Shown one piece after another: positions 55,899 to 64,000 of a stretch of DNA of 64,000 nucleotides; position 1 is the stretch's first letter, and every line of letters starts with the position of its first letter. The notes beneath the pieces are model-generated. The model saw nothing but the letters and a program-made list of their open reading frames with translations, was not told the DNA's origin and searched no databases. The DNA is taken from positions 62,001-126,000 of the forward strand of contig NZ_MUNT01000010.1 of the NCBI RefSeq assembly GCF_002001175.1, given 5' to 3'. The DNA is from Rhodanobacter sp. C03 (GTDB taxonomy: Bacteria; Pseudomonadota; Gammaproteobacteria; Xanthomonadales; Rhodanobacteraceae). A program made the translations under genes and the position numbers.

Positions 55899-57611
55899 AT
55901 GCTGAGTATCGAGCAGTCTCTGGTCGAGCGCCTGCCCTGGCTCGCGCAATACCCCGCCATCCGTCGTCCGGTCGCCGGCATGCTCGGGCGACTGGCCGAC
56001 GAAGATGGTTTCAACCGCGTGCTGGATCGGGTCGGCACGGCCACCGGTTTTGATTTTGTCGAGCGCGTGCTGGATGTGCTCGGCACCAGCTATCACGTCA
56101 ATTCGCGCGAGCGCGAACACATTCCGATCGATGGCCCATTACTGGTGGTGGCCAATCATCCGTTGGGCATGCAGGATGCGCTGGCGCTGCTGCAATTGAT
56201 TGGTTCGGTACGCAGCGATGTGCGCATGCTCGGCAACGACTGGCTGGCGACGGTGCCGCAACTGGGTCGTTTGCTGTTGCCGGTGGATGTGTTCGGCAAG
56301 GGTGCGGCCTCGCGTCTGCGTGGCATCTACCGCGCGCTGGATAACGGCGAGGCGCTGATCGTGTTTCCGGCGGGCGAGGTATCGCGGATGCGCGCCGACG
56401 GTGTGCGCGACGGGCGCTGGTCAGATGGTTTTGCGCGCTTGTCGTTGCGCCGCAAGGTGCCAGTTTTGCCGGTGCATGTTGCGGCGCGAAATTCCACGAT
56501 GTTCTACGGCATGTCGATGCTTGCCCGGCCACTGAGTACGGCGATGCTGCCGCGTGAGGCGGTGGCGTCGGGCAGCCGACGGATCGGTTTCAGCATCGGC
56601 GCGCTGGTCACGCCCGCTGAGCTTGAACAGCGCAGTGCGGGCTCATCAACGCAGGCCGCCCGACTGATGCGCCGCCATGTCTACCGCGTCGGTCGGCATC
56701 GCGGCCTGATCTTTGGTGGACAGGCGCCACTGGCGCACCCCGAACCGGCCGCACAGGTCGCCGCCGAACTGGCACGGGCCGAAAAGCTGGCCGACCTCGG
56801 CGATGGCAAGCAGGCGTTGCTGTTCAAGGGGGTGGCCGACAGCACCGTATTGCGCGAAATCGGTCGACTGCGCGAGCTGACGTTCCGCAAGGTCGGCGAG
56901 GGTACCGGGGAGCGGCGCGACCTGGATGCCTGGGATCCGCATTACGAGCACCTGGTGCTGTGGGATCCGCAGGCCTTGCGGATTGTCGGTGCCTATCGTC
57001 TCGGTCACGGTGGTCGGCTGATCTGTGAGCGTGGCATGGCCGGTCTGTATACCTCCAGCCTGTTCCATTACTCGCCGGCACTGGAATCCCGACTGGCGCA
57101 GGGACTGGAACTGGGCCGCAGTTTCATCGCACCAGCGTATTGGCGTTCACGCGCGCTGGATCAGCTGTGGCAGGGCATCGGCCTGTATCTGCAGCGCCAT
57201 CCGGAACTGCGCTACTTGTTCGGTCCGGTAAGCATGTCGGTCAGCCTGCCGCGCGAGGCGCGCGAATGGATTGCAGCGGCACACCAGCATTATTTTGGCG
57301 CCCCAGGGCTCGCTGCTGCGAGACAGCCATTCGTGATTTCGGCCGAGGTCATTCGTGGCGTGCAACTGGCGCTGGCGGGACTCGATGCTTCCGCCGGCCT
57401 GGGCAAGTTGAAGCATCACCTGGATGCGCTCGGCGTCAGCCTGCCGGTGCTGTATCGCCAGTATGTCGACCTGGTGGAACCCGACGGCGTGCAATTCCTC
57501 GATTTCGGCGAGGATCCGGGGTTTTCCGGTTGCGTGGACGGGCTGGTGATGCTGGATCTGGCCGCGCTCAAACCGCTCAAGCGGGCGCGCTATCTCGGCA
57601 AGTCAGCCTGA
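55899..57611 (+). CDS. Two-domain acyltransferase, OlsF-like (ornithine lipid synthesis candidate)
   Basis: A 570-residue protein that joins a PlsC-type acyltransferase (about 60-270) to a GNAT/OlsB-type N-acyltransferase (about 285-560). The PlsC motif is NHPLGMQD (His87, Asp93), and VFPAGEVSR is the third block. The second half holds LRELTFRKVGEGTG and the LGRSFI region typical of OlsB. Fused proteins of this kind (OlsF) make ornithine lipids in some gammaproteobacteria by N-acylating and then O-acylating ornithine. The assignment rests on domain layout. GAGGA lies before the ATG. It is followed by a 590-base intergenic region. Confidence 0.82.
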   Translation: MLSIEQSLVERLPWLAQYPAIRRPVAGMLGRLADEDGFNRVLDRVGTATGFDFVERVLDVLGTSYHVNSREREHIPIDGPLLVVANHPLGMQDALALLQLIGSVRSDVRMLGNDWLATVPQLGRLLLPVDVFGKGAASRLRGIYRALDNGEALIVFPAGEVSRMRADGVRDGRWSDGFARLSLRRKVPVLPVHVAARNSTMFYGMSMLARPLSTAMLPREAVASGSRRIGFSIGALVTPAELEQRSAGSSTQAARLMRRHVYRVGRHRGLIFGGQAPLAHPEPAAQVAAELARAEKLADLGDGKQALLFKGVADSTVLREIGRLRELTFRKVGEGTGERRDLDAWDPHYEHLVLWDPQALRIVGAYRLGHGGRLICERGMAGLYTSSLFHYSPALESRLAQGLELGRSFIAPAYWRSRALDQLWQGIGLYLQRHPELRYLFGPVSMSVSLPREAREWIAAAHQHYFGAPGLAAARQPFVISAEVIRGVQLALAGLDASAGLGKLKHHLDALGVSLPVLYRQYVDLVEPDGVQFLDFGEDPGFSGCVDGLVMLDLAALKPLKRARYLGKSA

Positions 57612-57895
57612 TGGCTGTCGTCCTTCGACAGGTTGGCTCAACGAGTGCCATGAAGTGGTACTCGGCAGGCGAACAGACGGGATCCTGTTCCTGAAGTGAA
57701 GGCTGGGCTTTGCGATTACCGCGTGATGTGCCCGTGGCCCCGTTGTGGTCGACAGAACGACTGGACATGGCCATTTGACCTGGCCGTCAATGGCTGGAAA
57801 TATTGTAAAATTGTTGTAAGGTAAAACTAAGACAATAGCGGAGTGCCTGGATCAGAGCAGCATGCCACCGGATTGGCGTGGAATAATCACAAGTA

Positions 57896-57905
57896 ATTAC
57901 GAAAT
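57896..57905 (+). promoter_or_regulatory. ATTACGAAAT element, copy 1
   Basis: The decamer lies inside the imperfect palindrome TAATTACGAAATTA. The same decamer or its GTTACGAAAT variant occurs twice upstream of the second TonB-dependent receptor. Binding of a common regulator is inferred. Confidence 0.45.
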
Positions 57906-57921
57906 TAGACACGTTTTCTCG

Positions 57922-57946
57922 CCCAGCTATGCAGTTGGGTTTTTTT
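57922..57946 (+). terminator. Intrinsic terminator within the receptor leader
   Basis: A 7-base stem CCCAGCT/AGTTGGG (one G-U pair) with an ATGC loop runs straight into seven Ts. No gene ends nearby: the closest upstream stop is at 57611 and the receptor starts at 58205. It may end a short RNA or act as an attenuator. Confidence 0.75.
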
Positions 57947-58204
57947 GTGCCTGCAATTTGCGTTTTTTCTTTCGCTTTTTATGGGTTTGCGCCACATGAA
58001 TTTGCGAAATGTTGTTGATGAAACTGCTTTGTCGTTGATTGAAACGAGTTGCTTGGAACATGGGTGAGTTACCAAAGTTCCCGATATGGCCGGATGAACT
58101 GGGCAGGGGATGTCCAGTGATCCGGAAAGTCATGAAAAGACGGCTATACGATCGGCCAGTGAACCGGTCATTCATTTGATTGAACTTGCAAGATGGAATC
58201 CATA

Positions 58205-60664
58205 ATGAAACGAACCTACCTATCTGTATCAATCGCCCTGGTTTTCGGGATGGCATCATCGATGGTGTTGGCGCAGAGTGCCCCGGATCAAACCGGCACC
58301 GCGCAGACGGCCACGACCAAGCCGGCGCAACGAGCCAATGCGTCGAGCACCTCCAATACGACCACCTCCAATGACACCAAGCGCGTACAGCAATTGGGCA
58401 CGGTCCAGGTCAGCGCGCAGTCGCTGTCGTTGGGTGGCGGCCTGATGTCGGTGCAGACGGCGCCCAAGGCGGTTTCCACGATCACCCGCGACGCGATCGT
58501 CAAGGCGGCGCCGGGCGTGAACTTCTCGCAAATGATCGAGAGTATTCCGGGTGTGAATGCTTCCACTGACGACTATACCGGCCTCGCCAACGGCAACTAC
58601 AGCATCCGCGGCTTCACCAGCGACGAGATCGGTACCACCGTCAATGGCGCGCCGATCAACGACAGCGGCAACTACAAGGTCTATGCGACCGAGTATGGTG
58701 ATGGCGAGAACTACGGCGACGTCACCGTCTTGCAAGGCTATCCGGACGTGGATACGCCGATCGCCGGCGCGGCCGGCGGCTCGATCGCCTGGGCCACCAT
58801 CGACCCCTCGCATACCGCCGGCCTGGACGTGAGCCAGACGTTTGGCAGCAATGACTATCGCCGCACCTTCCTGCGTCTGAATACCGGCGATACCGGCCCA
58901 GTGCGTTCTTGGCTGTCCTACTCCGACAACACGGCCGACCTCTGGCGTGGTCCCGGTCAGCAGAAAGTGACCAAGGTGGATGGCAAGTCGCTGTGGACCA
59001 TCGACGACAACAACTCGATCTCGGCCTCGTTCCAGTACAACCGCGAGTTCAACAACACCTATGACAGCCTGACCAAGGCGCAGGCGCAGCAGAATTACAA
59101 TCAGAACTATGACGCGACCCTGCTGACGCCCACCGATACCAATTTCTACCTGCTTCATACCAACCCCTTCCGCAGCTGGCTGGTCAGTATGGATGGCGAA
59201 TTCAAGCTGAGCGACAACCTGCATCTGTCGGTGGTGCCGTACATCCAGTACGGCAACGGCGGCGCCGGCGGCGGCTCGGTCTTCACCGAATCGACGTCCG
59301 CGAACAACTACAACTGGTATCAGTACACCAATCAGGATCTCAACGGTAACGGCGTGGTCGGTGGCAAGACCAACAAGGCGCTGGCGTATTCGATCAGCAA
59401 CACGTATACGATGCGCCCCGGTGTCATTGCCAAGCTGAATCAGGACTTCGGCGAAAACAACAGCCTCGAGTACGGCGTGTGGTATGAGCGTCCGCGCCAG
59501 GAGCAGAGTCAGTCTTTCACTCCGGTTAATCCGACGACGGGCGTTCCCTCCGACAACTGGGGGGACGTCGACCTGATCCGCTATCAGAGTGGCTCGGCAC
59601 AAAAGGCCTACAACGAATACACGGCTACCGAAACCCGCAAGGCATTCGCCACGGATACCTGGACGCCGAATGACCAGTGGACCATTACGGCGGGCGCCTC
59701 CTATCTGTGGGTGCAGCGCAGTGGTTTCGATTATCAGTACCCGGGTTCGGTGCGTCCCGGTTACGCACAGTACGGCGTAGCCGACTTCAGCCAGACGTTT
59801 CACGACTGGAGTCCGACGGCCGGCGTCAAGTATCAGTTGAACGAGCAGAACCAGTTCTATTTCGGCATGGGCCGGACATTCCGCGCGCCGATCAACGGCG
59901 CCACCCTGCAAAATGCGGCGGCGGCCTATTTCCCCGGCCAGACCGTGCCGGTGAGCGACTTCATCAACAAGCCGGAAACGTCAACCACGGCTGACCTCGG
60001 CTGGCGTTTCTACAACGACACGTTCTCGGCCAGCGTCGATGCCTACGCGTCCAACCTCAACAACAAGCAGATTTCCGGTTTCGACGAGACGACCTTCGCC
60101 ACGGTGTACCTGTCACTGCCCAAGGTGCACATGCGCGGCCTGAACACCGAGGCGAGCTACAAGATCACGTCGAACTGGACGCTGTATGGCTCCTACGCGT
60201 ACACCAAGTCCACGCTGGAGGCGAATCTCAACAGCCTGGGCGACGGCATCTACAGCACCGACGGCAAGACCCTGCTGAATACGCCGAAGAACATCGGCTA
60301 CGTACGCCTGGGCTACGACCAGGGGCCGTTCTGGGCAAGCCTGGACGCGAAGTACCGCAGCGCGATCTGGGGTGACTGGTCCAACACGCAGAGTGTGGGC
60401 GGCTACACCACGCTCAACCTGAGTGCGGGCTGGAAGTTCGATGACTTCTCGTCATGGTTCCGCAAGCCATACATCAAGCTCAACTTGTTCAACCTCACCG
60501 ATCGCCAGGCGCTCACCAATGCCAACAACATCAGTGCCTTCCTCGCGGCCAACCCGACCAAGATCAAGGACCAGAACGGCGTGACCCTGTTTGCTTCCCA
60601 GCCGTACTATTCGCTGTTGCAGGGGCGTACGTTCATGGTGACTTTCGGCGCCTCGTTCTTCTAA
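58205..60664 (+). CDS. TonB-dependent outer membrane receptor
   Basis: An 819-residue receptor with a signal peptide (residues 1-24, ending MVLAQ) and a Thr/Ser-rich stretch. A plug domain (about 70-200) includes TVQVSAQSLSLGG as a TonB-box-like start and GNYSIRGFTSDEIGTTVNG. A large beta-barrel closes with an aromatic C-terminus (FGASFF). It would import an iron complex or other ligand using TonB energy; the substrate cannot be told. The ATG at 58205 is chosen because the signal peptide starts there; the ATG at 58193 adds four residues. A terminator with a TTCG loop follows. Confidence 0.92.
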   Translation: MKRTYLSVSIALVFGMASSMVLAQSAPDQTGTAQTATTKPAQRANASSTSNTTTSNDTKRVQQLGTVQVSAQSLSLGGGLMSVQTAPKAVSTITRDAIVKAAPGVNFSQMIESIPGVNASTDDYTGLANGNYSIRGFTSDEIGTTVNGAPINDSGNYKVYATEYGDGENYGDVTVLQGYPDVDTPIAGAAGGSIAWATIDPSHTAGLDVSQTFGSNDYRRTFLRLNTGDTGPVRSWLSYSDNTADLWRGPGQQKVTKVDGKSLWTIDDNNSISASFQYNREFNNTYDSLTKAQAQQNYNQNYDATLLTPTDTNFYLLHTNPFRSWLVSMDGEFKLSDNLHLSVVPYIQYGNGGAGGGSVFTESTSANNYNWYQYTNQDLNGNGVVGGKTNKALAYSISNTYTMRPGVIAKLNQDFGENNSLEYGVWYERPRQEQSQSFTPVNPTTGVPSDNWGDVDLIRYQSGSAQKAYNEYTATETRKAFATDTWTPNDQWTITAGASYLWVQRSGFDYQYPGSVRPGYAQYGVADFSQTFHDWSPTAGVKYQLNEQNQFYFGMGRTFRAPINGATLQNAAAAYFPGQTVPVSDFINKPETSTTADLGWRFYNDTFSASVDAYASNLNNKQISGFDETTFATVYLSLPKVHMRGLNTEASYKITSNWTLYGSYAYTKSTLEANLNSLGDGIYSTDGKTLLNTPKNIGYVRLGYDQGPFWASLDAKYRSAIWGDWSNTQSVGGYTTLNLSAGWKFDDFSSWFRKPYIKLNLFNLTDRQALTNANNISAFLAANPTKIKDQNGVTLFASQPYYSLLQGRTFMVTFGASFF

Positions 60665-60707
60665 AAGCGAAGTCACACACCACGGCAACGACTGCGTGGT
60701 TCATCAG

Positions 60708-60735
60708 GCCGGCACCTTCGGGTGCCGGCTTTTTT
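60708..60735 (+). terminator. Strong intrinsic terminator with TTCG tetraloop
   Basis: A 9-base perfect stem GCCGGCACC/GGTGCCGGC closes on a TTCG loop (60717-60720) and is followed by six Ts. It ends transcription of the TonB-dependent receptor gene. Confidence 0.95.
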
Positions 60736-60770
60736 GTGGCTGACACAACCCCTTGGGCGGTCTGCAAAAA

Positions 60771-60800
60771 ATTACGAAATATTGCTCAAAGTTACGAAAT
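60771..60800 (+). promoter_or_regulatory. Paired TTACGAAAT elements, copies 2 and 3
   Basis: ATTACGAAAT at 60771-60780 and GTTACGAAAT at 60791-60800 are direct repeats with a 20-base period, about two helical turns. They lie just upstream of a possible -10 sequence (60803-60808), and an inverse half site (CGTAAC) lies at 60815-60820. This is where an activator or repressor would be expected to bind; the function is inferred. Confidence 0.5.
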
Positions 60801-60983
60801 TGTAATATTCTGCGCGTAACTTTAGCCGGGCCGAACGTGCCAGATAGCTTGGCTGCGGTCAGTCTCGTCAGGGAAAACAAGCAAAAAAATCATTGCCCTA
60901 CGGAACAAGTCCGGTGGGCGAGGTGTCTTTTTTTGTTGCCCTGGCTCGTCATTTATTGCGAATCACCATGGGGTCGATGTTCG

Positions 60984-63900
60984 ATGAAAAGCACTATTCG
61001 CACGAAATTGCTGCCGCTGGCCATTGCCGCGCTGCTTGCTTCTACGCCCACCCTGGCCCAGGACACCTCGTCGGCCATCTCCGGCCGCGTGCTGGACGCC
61101 AACGGCCAGCCGCTGGCTGGCGCCACCGTGCAGATCGTGCACGAGCCGTCGGGCACCACCAAGACCACTACGACTGACGCAGACGGTCGCTATGCGGCGC
61201 AGGGTCTGCGTGTGGGCGGCCCGTTCGACGTGACCGTGTCCAAGGACGGCGTGACCAAGGTCGAGCAGAACAATGTCTACCTGCAGCTGGCGCAGGAAAC
61301 CCCGGTCAATCTGACCATGGCCGGCGGCGCACAGGCGCAGAACGCGAAGAATCTGAATGGTGTGACGGTGTCGGCGAATGCGCTGTCGCAGACGTTCTCG
61401 TCGGACAACAAGGGCATCAGCACGAATATCTCGCTGGCCGAACTGAACGCCCAGCCGACGCCGGGTCGTTCGATCCAGAACATCGTGCGCATGGATCCGC
61501 GTGTGGTCATCACCGACCGCGCCCGTGGCGAAATTTCGGCCAACGGCCAGAACAGCCGCTACAACAACATCACCGTCGACTCGATCAGCGCGAACGATCC
61601 GTTCGGCCTGAACGCGAACGGCCTGCCGACGCTGGGCACGCCGATCTCGCAGGACACGATCCAGGAATACAACATCTCCACCGCGAACTATGACGTGGCC
61701 AATCGCCGTGGCCTGGGCGCTGCCGTCAACGCGGTGACCAAGAGCGGTACCAACCAGTTCCATGGTTCGGTGTACTACGTCTACCAGAACGACAAGATGA
61801 TCGGCGACAACCAGACTGGTGTGTCGTACAAGGGTTTTTCGCGCGCCTGGACGGGTGGCGCCACCGTCGGCGGTCCGATTATCCAGGACAAGCTGTTCTT
61901 CTTCGGTTCGTACGAAAAGAGCACGCAGATCGGCCCCGGCAGTCCGTACGGCCCGGCCGATTCGGGCGCGGCCTCGCCGGTCGCCGGCCTGACGTCCGCA
62001 CAGGTGCAGGCGGTGCGTGATGCGGCGGCGAAGTATGGCCTGACCGACATCGGCTCGGTCGGCGGCGGCAACTCGAACCTGCTCGACAAGCGCTACCTTG
62101 CCAAGATCGACTGGAATATCAGCAACAACCATCGCGCCAGCTTCACCTATACCGAGACCAAGGAAAACAAGCCGATCATCACCGGCAGCACGACCAACCT
62201 TGTGCTCTCCAGCGGCTGGTACAAGACTGCCGTCGACAACAAGAACTATGCGCTGCATTTCTACGATGACTGGTCGGACATGTTCTCCAGCGACACCACG
62301 GTGTCGTATTCCAACTTCGACCAGAACCGCGGCCCGTACAACGGTACGCAGATGCCCGATATCCGGATCTATCCGAATGTGTACCCGGGTCCGTCGGTGG
62401 AATTCGGTACCGAATACTCCAGCCAGGCCAACGTGCTCAAGGTGAAGACCCTGAATGCGGCGTGGGCCGGCACGCTGTTCCTCGGCGACCACACGGTCAA
62501 GGGCGGTGTCGATTTCCAGAAGGACCAGTTCTACAACCTGTTCGTGCAGAACCTGTTCGGCAGCTACACCTTCGAGAATCTGACCGGCAGCACGAATACC
62601 GGTCTGCAGAACTTCCTGGCCGGCAACTACTACCAGTACCAGTACAACCGTCCGGCGAACGGACTGGATCTGGCGCAAACCGCGGCCGGCTACGGCCTGA
62701 AGCAGTACGGCGTGTTCCTGCAGGACACCTGGCAGGTCAACAGCCAGTTGTCGGTGCAGTACGGCGTGCGCGTGGATATTCCGCTGATGGACGATCTGCC
62801 GCTGTACAACGCGAAGTTCGCCGCGGCGCCGGGCGTCGTCGGTGGCACTGGCGAAAACAGGAACCAGTCCACCGGTGGTTTCGGCCGTACCAACCAGACC
62901 ACGATCAACGGCAACCGCGTGGTACAGCCGCGCCTGTCGTTCAACTATGCCTTCGAAACCGAGCGCATGACCCAGCTGCGCGGTGGCGCCGGCCTGTTCG
63001 TGTCCAACACCCCGGGCGTGTGGATCGGCAACATCTTCTCCAACTCCGGCATCACCCAGACCCAGTTCAACTGCGGTCCGACGCAGAAGGCGCCATGCAA
63101 TAACCCTGCGACCCTGCCGCCATTCAGTCCGGATCCGTCCGCCCAGAACGACGGCCCGGTGGGCTCCGGCGCGATGACGGTCAACACGATCTCGCCCGGC
63201 TTCCTGATTCCCAGTGCGTGGAAGCTCAGCCTGGGCTTCGACAAGGAGCTGCCGTGGTGGGGCCTGGTGGCGACCGCCGACTACGAGCACATCATTCAAC
63301 GTGATGCGATCTGGTACCAGGCGATCAACCTGGGCGCGCCTACCGAGCAGTTGCCGGATGGTCGCAATTCCTACTACAGGTACCCGAACCTGGATCCCAA
63401 GGCCAAGAACCAGCAGTCGGTCTACAACTCCAACTCGGCCTTCAGTGCCAATACGATCAATCTGGCGGACAGCAACCGCGGCAAGGCCGACAGCCTGACC
63501 CTGCAGTTGAAGAAGTCGTTCAGCAATGAATGGTCCGGCATGCTCGGCTTCACCATGAACCGCGCGACCGAAGTGAATCCGGGTACGTCCAGCGTGGCGT
63601 CGTCGAACTACAAGTACAACTACGTCATGAACTCCAACGAGAACGTGGCGAGCATGTCGAACTACTCGGTGCCGAGGCGGGTGATCGCTGCACTGAACTG
63701 GCAGCATCACTTCTTCGGCGACTATGTGACCAGCGCCAGCGCGTTCTACGACGGCCACTCGGCATACCCGTACAGCTGGGCGTTCGGTAATGATGCCAAT
63801 GGCGATACCTTCACCAACGATCTGGTCTTCATTCCGAAGCCGGGCCAGGTGGAGTTCCGCACGACCGGCAACGCCGCGAAAGATGCACTTCTGCAGCAGC

Positions 63901-64000
63901 AGTTCTACAGCTACATCCAGAACGACAGCTACCTGAAGGACCACCAGGGCCAGGTGGCCAGGCGCAATGGCGCTCGCGCGGGCTGGCTCAACCAGCTCGA
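60984..64000 (+). CDS. Oar-like TonB-dependent receptor (partial, 3' end outside window)
   Basis: At least 1005 residues are visible. A signal peptide ends near residue 28 (TLAQ). A carboxypeptidase-regulatory-like domain follows (about 34-115; SGRVLDANGQPLAGATV), then the plug (about 125-260; GVTVSANALSQTFSSDNKG, then NRRGLGAAVNAVTKSGTNQFHGS) and a long beta-barrel. This is the Oar class, expanded in Xanthomonadales; ligands are mostly unknown, though peptides, proteins and sugars have been proposed. Codon use is like the rest of the window. It is preceded by the paired TTACGAAAT elements and follows another TonB-dependent receptor. Confidence 0.92.
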   Translation, partial: MKSTIRTKLLPLAIAALLASTPTLAQDTSSAISGRVLDANGQPLAGATVQIVHEPSGTTKTTTTDADGRYAAQGLRVGGPFDVTVSKDGVTKVEQNNVYLQLAQETPVNLTMAGGAQAQNAKNLNGVTVSANALSQTFSSDNKGISTNISLAELNAQPTPGRSIQNIVRMDPRVVITDRARGEISANGQNSRYNNITVDSISANDPFGLNANGLPTLGTPISQDTIQEYNISTANYDVANRRGLGAAVNAVTKSGTNQFHGSVYYVYQNDKMIGDNQTGVSYKGFSRAWTGGATVGGPIIQDKLFFFGSYEKSTQIGPGSPYGPADSGAASPVAGLTSAQVQAVRDAAAKYGLTDIGSVGGGNSNLLDKRYLAKIDWNISNNHRASFTYTETKENKPIITGSTTNLVLSSGWYKTAVDNKNYALHFYDDWSDMFSSDTTVSYSNFDQNRGPYNGTQMPDIRIYPNVYPGPSVEFGTEYSSQANVLKVKTLNAAWAGTLFLGDHTVKGGVDFQKDQFYNLFVQNLFGSYTFENLTGSTNTGLQNFLAGNYYQYQYNRPANGLDLAQTAAGYGLKQYGVFLQDTWQVNSQLSVQYGVRVDIPLMDDLPLYNAKFAAAPGVVGGTGENRNQSTGGFGRTNQTTINGNRVVQPRLSFNYAFETERMTQLRGGAGLFVSNTPGVWIGNIFSNSGITQTQFNCGPTQKAPCNNPATLPPFSPDPSAQNDGPVGSGAMTVNTISPGFLIPSAWKLSLGFDKELPWWGLVATADYEHIIQRDAIWYQAINLGAPTEQLPDGRNSYYRYPNLDPKAKNQQSVYNSNSAFSANTINLADSNRGKADSLTLQLKKSFSNEWSGMLGFTMNRATEVNPGTSSVASSNYKYNYVMNSNENVASMSNYSVPRRVIAALNWQHHFFGDYVTSASAFYDGHSAYPYSWAFGNDANGDTFTNDLVFIPKPGQVEFRTTGNAAKDALLQQQFYSYIQNDSYLKDHQGQVARRNGARAGWLNQL

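Larger units (their letters stand above)
57612..58204. other. 593-base intergenic leader before the first TonB-dependent receptor
   Basis: No coding sequence that I can support. From about 57790 the composition turns AT-rich, unlike the flanks. It holds TTGTAAAA-type promoter-like tracts near 57801-57828, one ATTACGAAAT element (57896-57905), an intrinsic terminator (57922-57946), then a T-rich stretch and a further 258 bases up to the receptor start. The layout suggests a promoter with a long untranslated leader or a separate short transcript. Confidence 0.6.
60665..60983. other. 319-base intergenic leader before the second TonB-dependent receptor
   Basis: No coding sequence is supported. 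It holds the terminator of the upstream receptor gene, a pair of TTACGAAAT elements 20 bases apart, a possible -10 sequence TAATAT (60803-60808), and a CGTAAC that is the inverse of GTTACG. Further on there are A-rich and T-rich runs (60882-60889, 60927-60934) before the receptor start. Confidence 0.6.

Noticed and set aside
57612-57665. A TCCTTCGACAGG-type sequence resembling a common intergenic repeat.
   Set aside because: Only one degenerate half is visible and no matching arm was found nearby.
60963-63944. A very long open reading frame on the minus strand (993 codons).
   Set aside because: It is antisense to the Oar-like receptor, has a composition typical of the shadow of a high-GC gene (rich in Arg, Val, Ala and His), and has no recognisable domain.

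Overview
The window is GC-rich, densely packed chromosomal DNA of a gammaproteobacterium. It most likely comes from the order Xanthomonadales/Lysobacterales, family Rhodanobacteraceae (Rhodanobacter, Dyella or a relative). That placement is inferred from gene order and protein families, not from a database search. Supporting marks are a petABC-sspAB block, a kdsDC-lptCAB-rpoN-hpf-hprK-rapZ-EIIA(Man)-ptsH-ptsI cluster, a DUF3301-nadC-DUF1631 row, Oar-type TonB-dependent receptors and an OlsF-like acyltransferase. I see no rRNA, tRNA, CRISPR array, prophage, integrase or insertion sequence. Almost everything is core housekeeping sequence on typical high-GC codon use.

Layout. 1-4.5 kb: FtsX-like permease (cut by the window edge) and its ATPase, a divergent GDSL esterase tesA, and an OmpR-type two-component pair. 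4.5-11.8 kb: DUF3108, purN, purM, then divergently a DUF2066 protein, an AI-2E/PerM transporter and hda; then suhB and trmJ. 11.8-19.7 kb: a CBS/CorC-type membrane protein, DUF47-PiT phosphate transport, an alkyltransferase-like protein, recQ and a Kef/YbaL cation-proton antiporter. 19.7-26 kb: the most accessory-looking part, with a sugar porter, a LacI regulator, a small EF-hand protein, a YeiH exporter with a divergent LysR regulator, and an exported protein with a duplicated domain. 26-36 kb: a regulatory PTS joined to rpoN and to the Lpt/Kdo envelope genes. 36-43 kb: ibaG-murA, DUF4105, miaB, a lytic transglycosylase and a DegS-like protease. 43.5-53.2 kb: cytochrome bc1 (petABC), sspAB, nadC and neighbours, purEK. 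53.3-57.6 kb: superoxide dismutase, monothiol glutaredoxin, an SDR, a MarC protein and an OlsF-like enzyme. 57.6-64 kb: two TonB-dependent receptors, the second cut by the window end, each behind a long AT-rich leader.

How the parts connect. The PTS block has EI, HPr and a mannose-type EIIA but no EIIB, EIIC or EIID nearby. It carries HPr kinase/phosphorylase and RapZ and sits beside sigma-54, which points to regulation rather than sugar uptake. The downstream kds, lpt and murA genes supply envelope precursors. The bc1 operon is followed by SspA/SspB, and the purine genes occur in two separate places.

I did not find a clearly new multi-gene system. The best candidates for something undescribed are a TTACGAAAT element shared by the leaders of both TonB-dependent receptors, with an intrinsic terminator inside the first leader; a histidine kinase with a degenerate ATP-binding site; and a lytic transglycosylase with three short repeats spaced exactly 24 residues apart.
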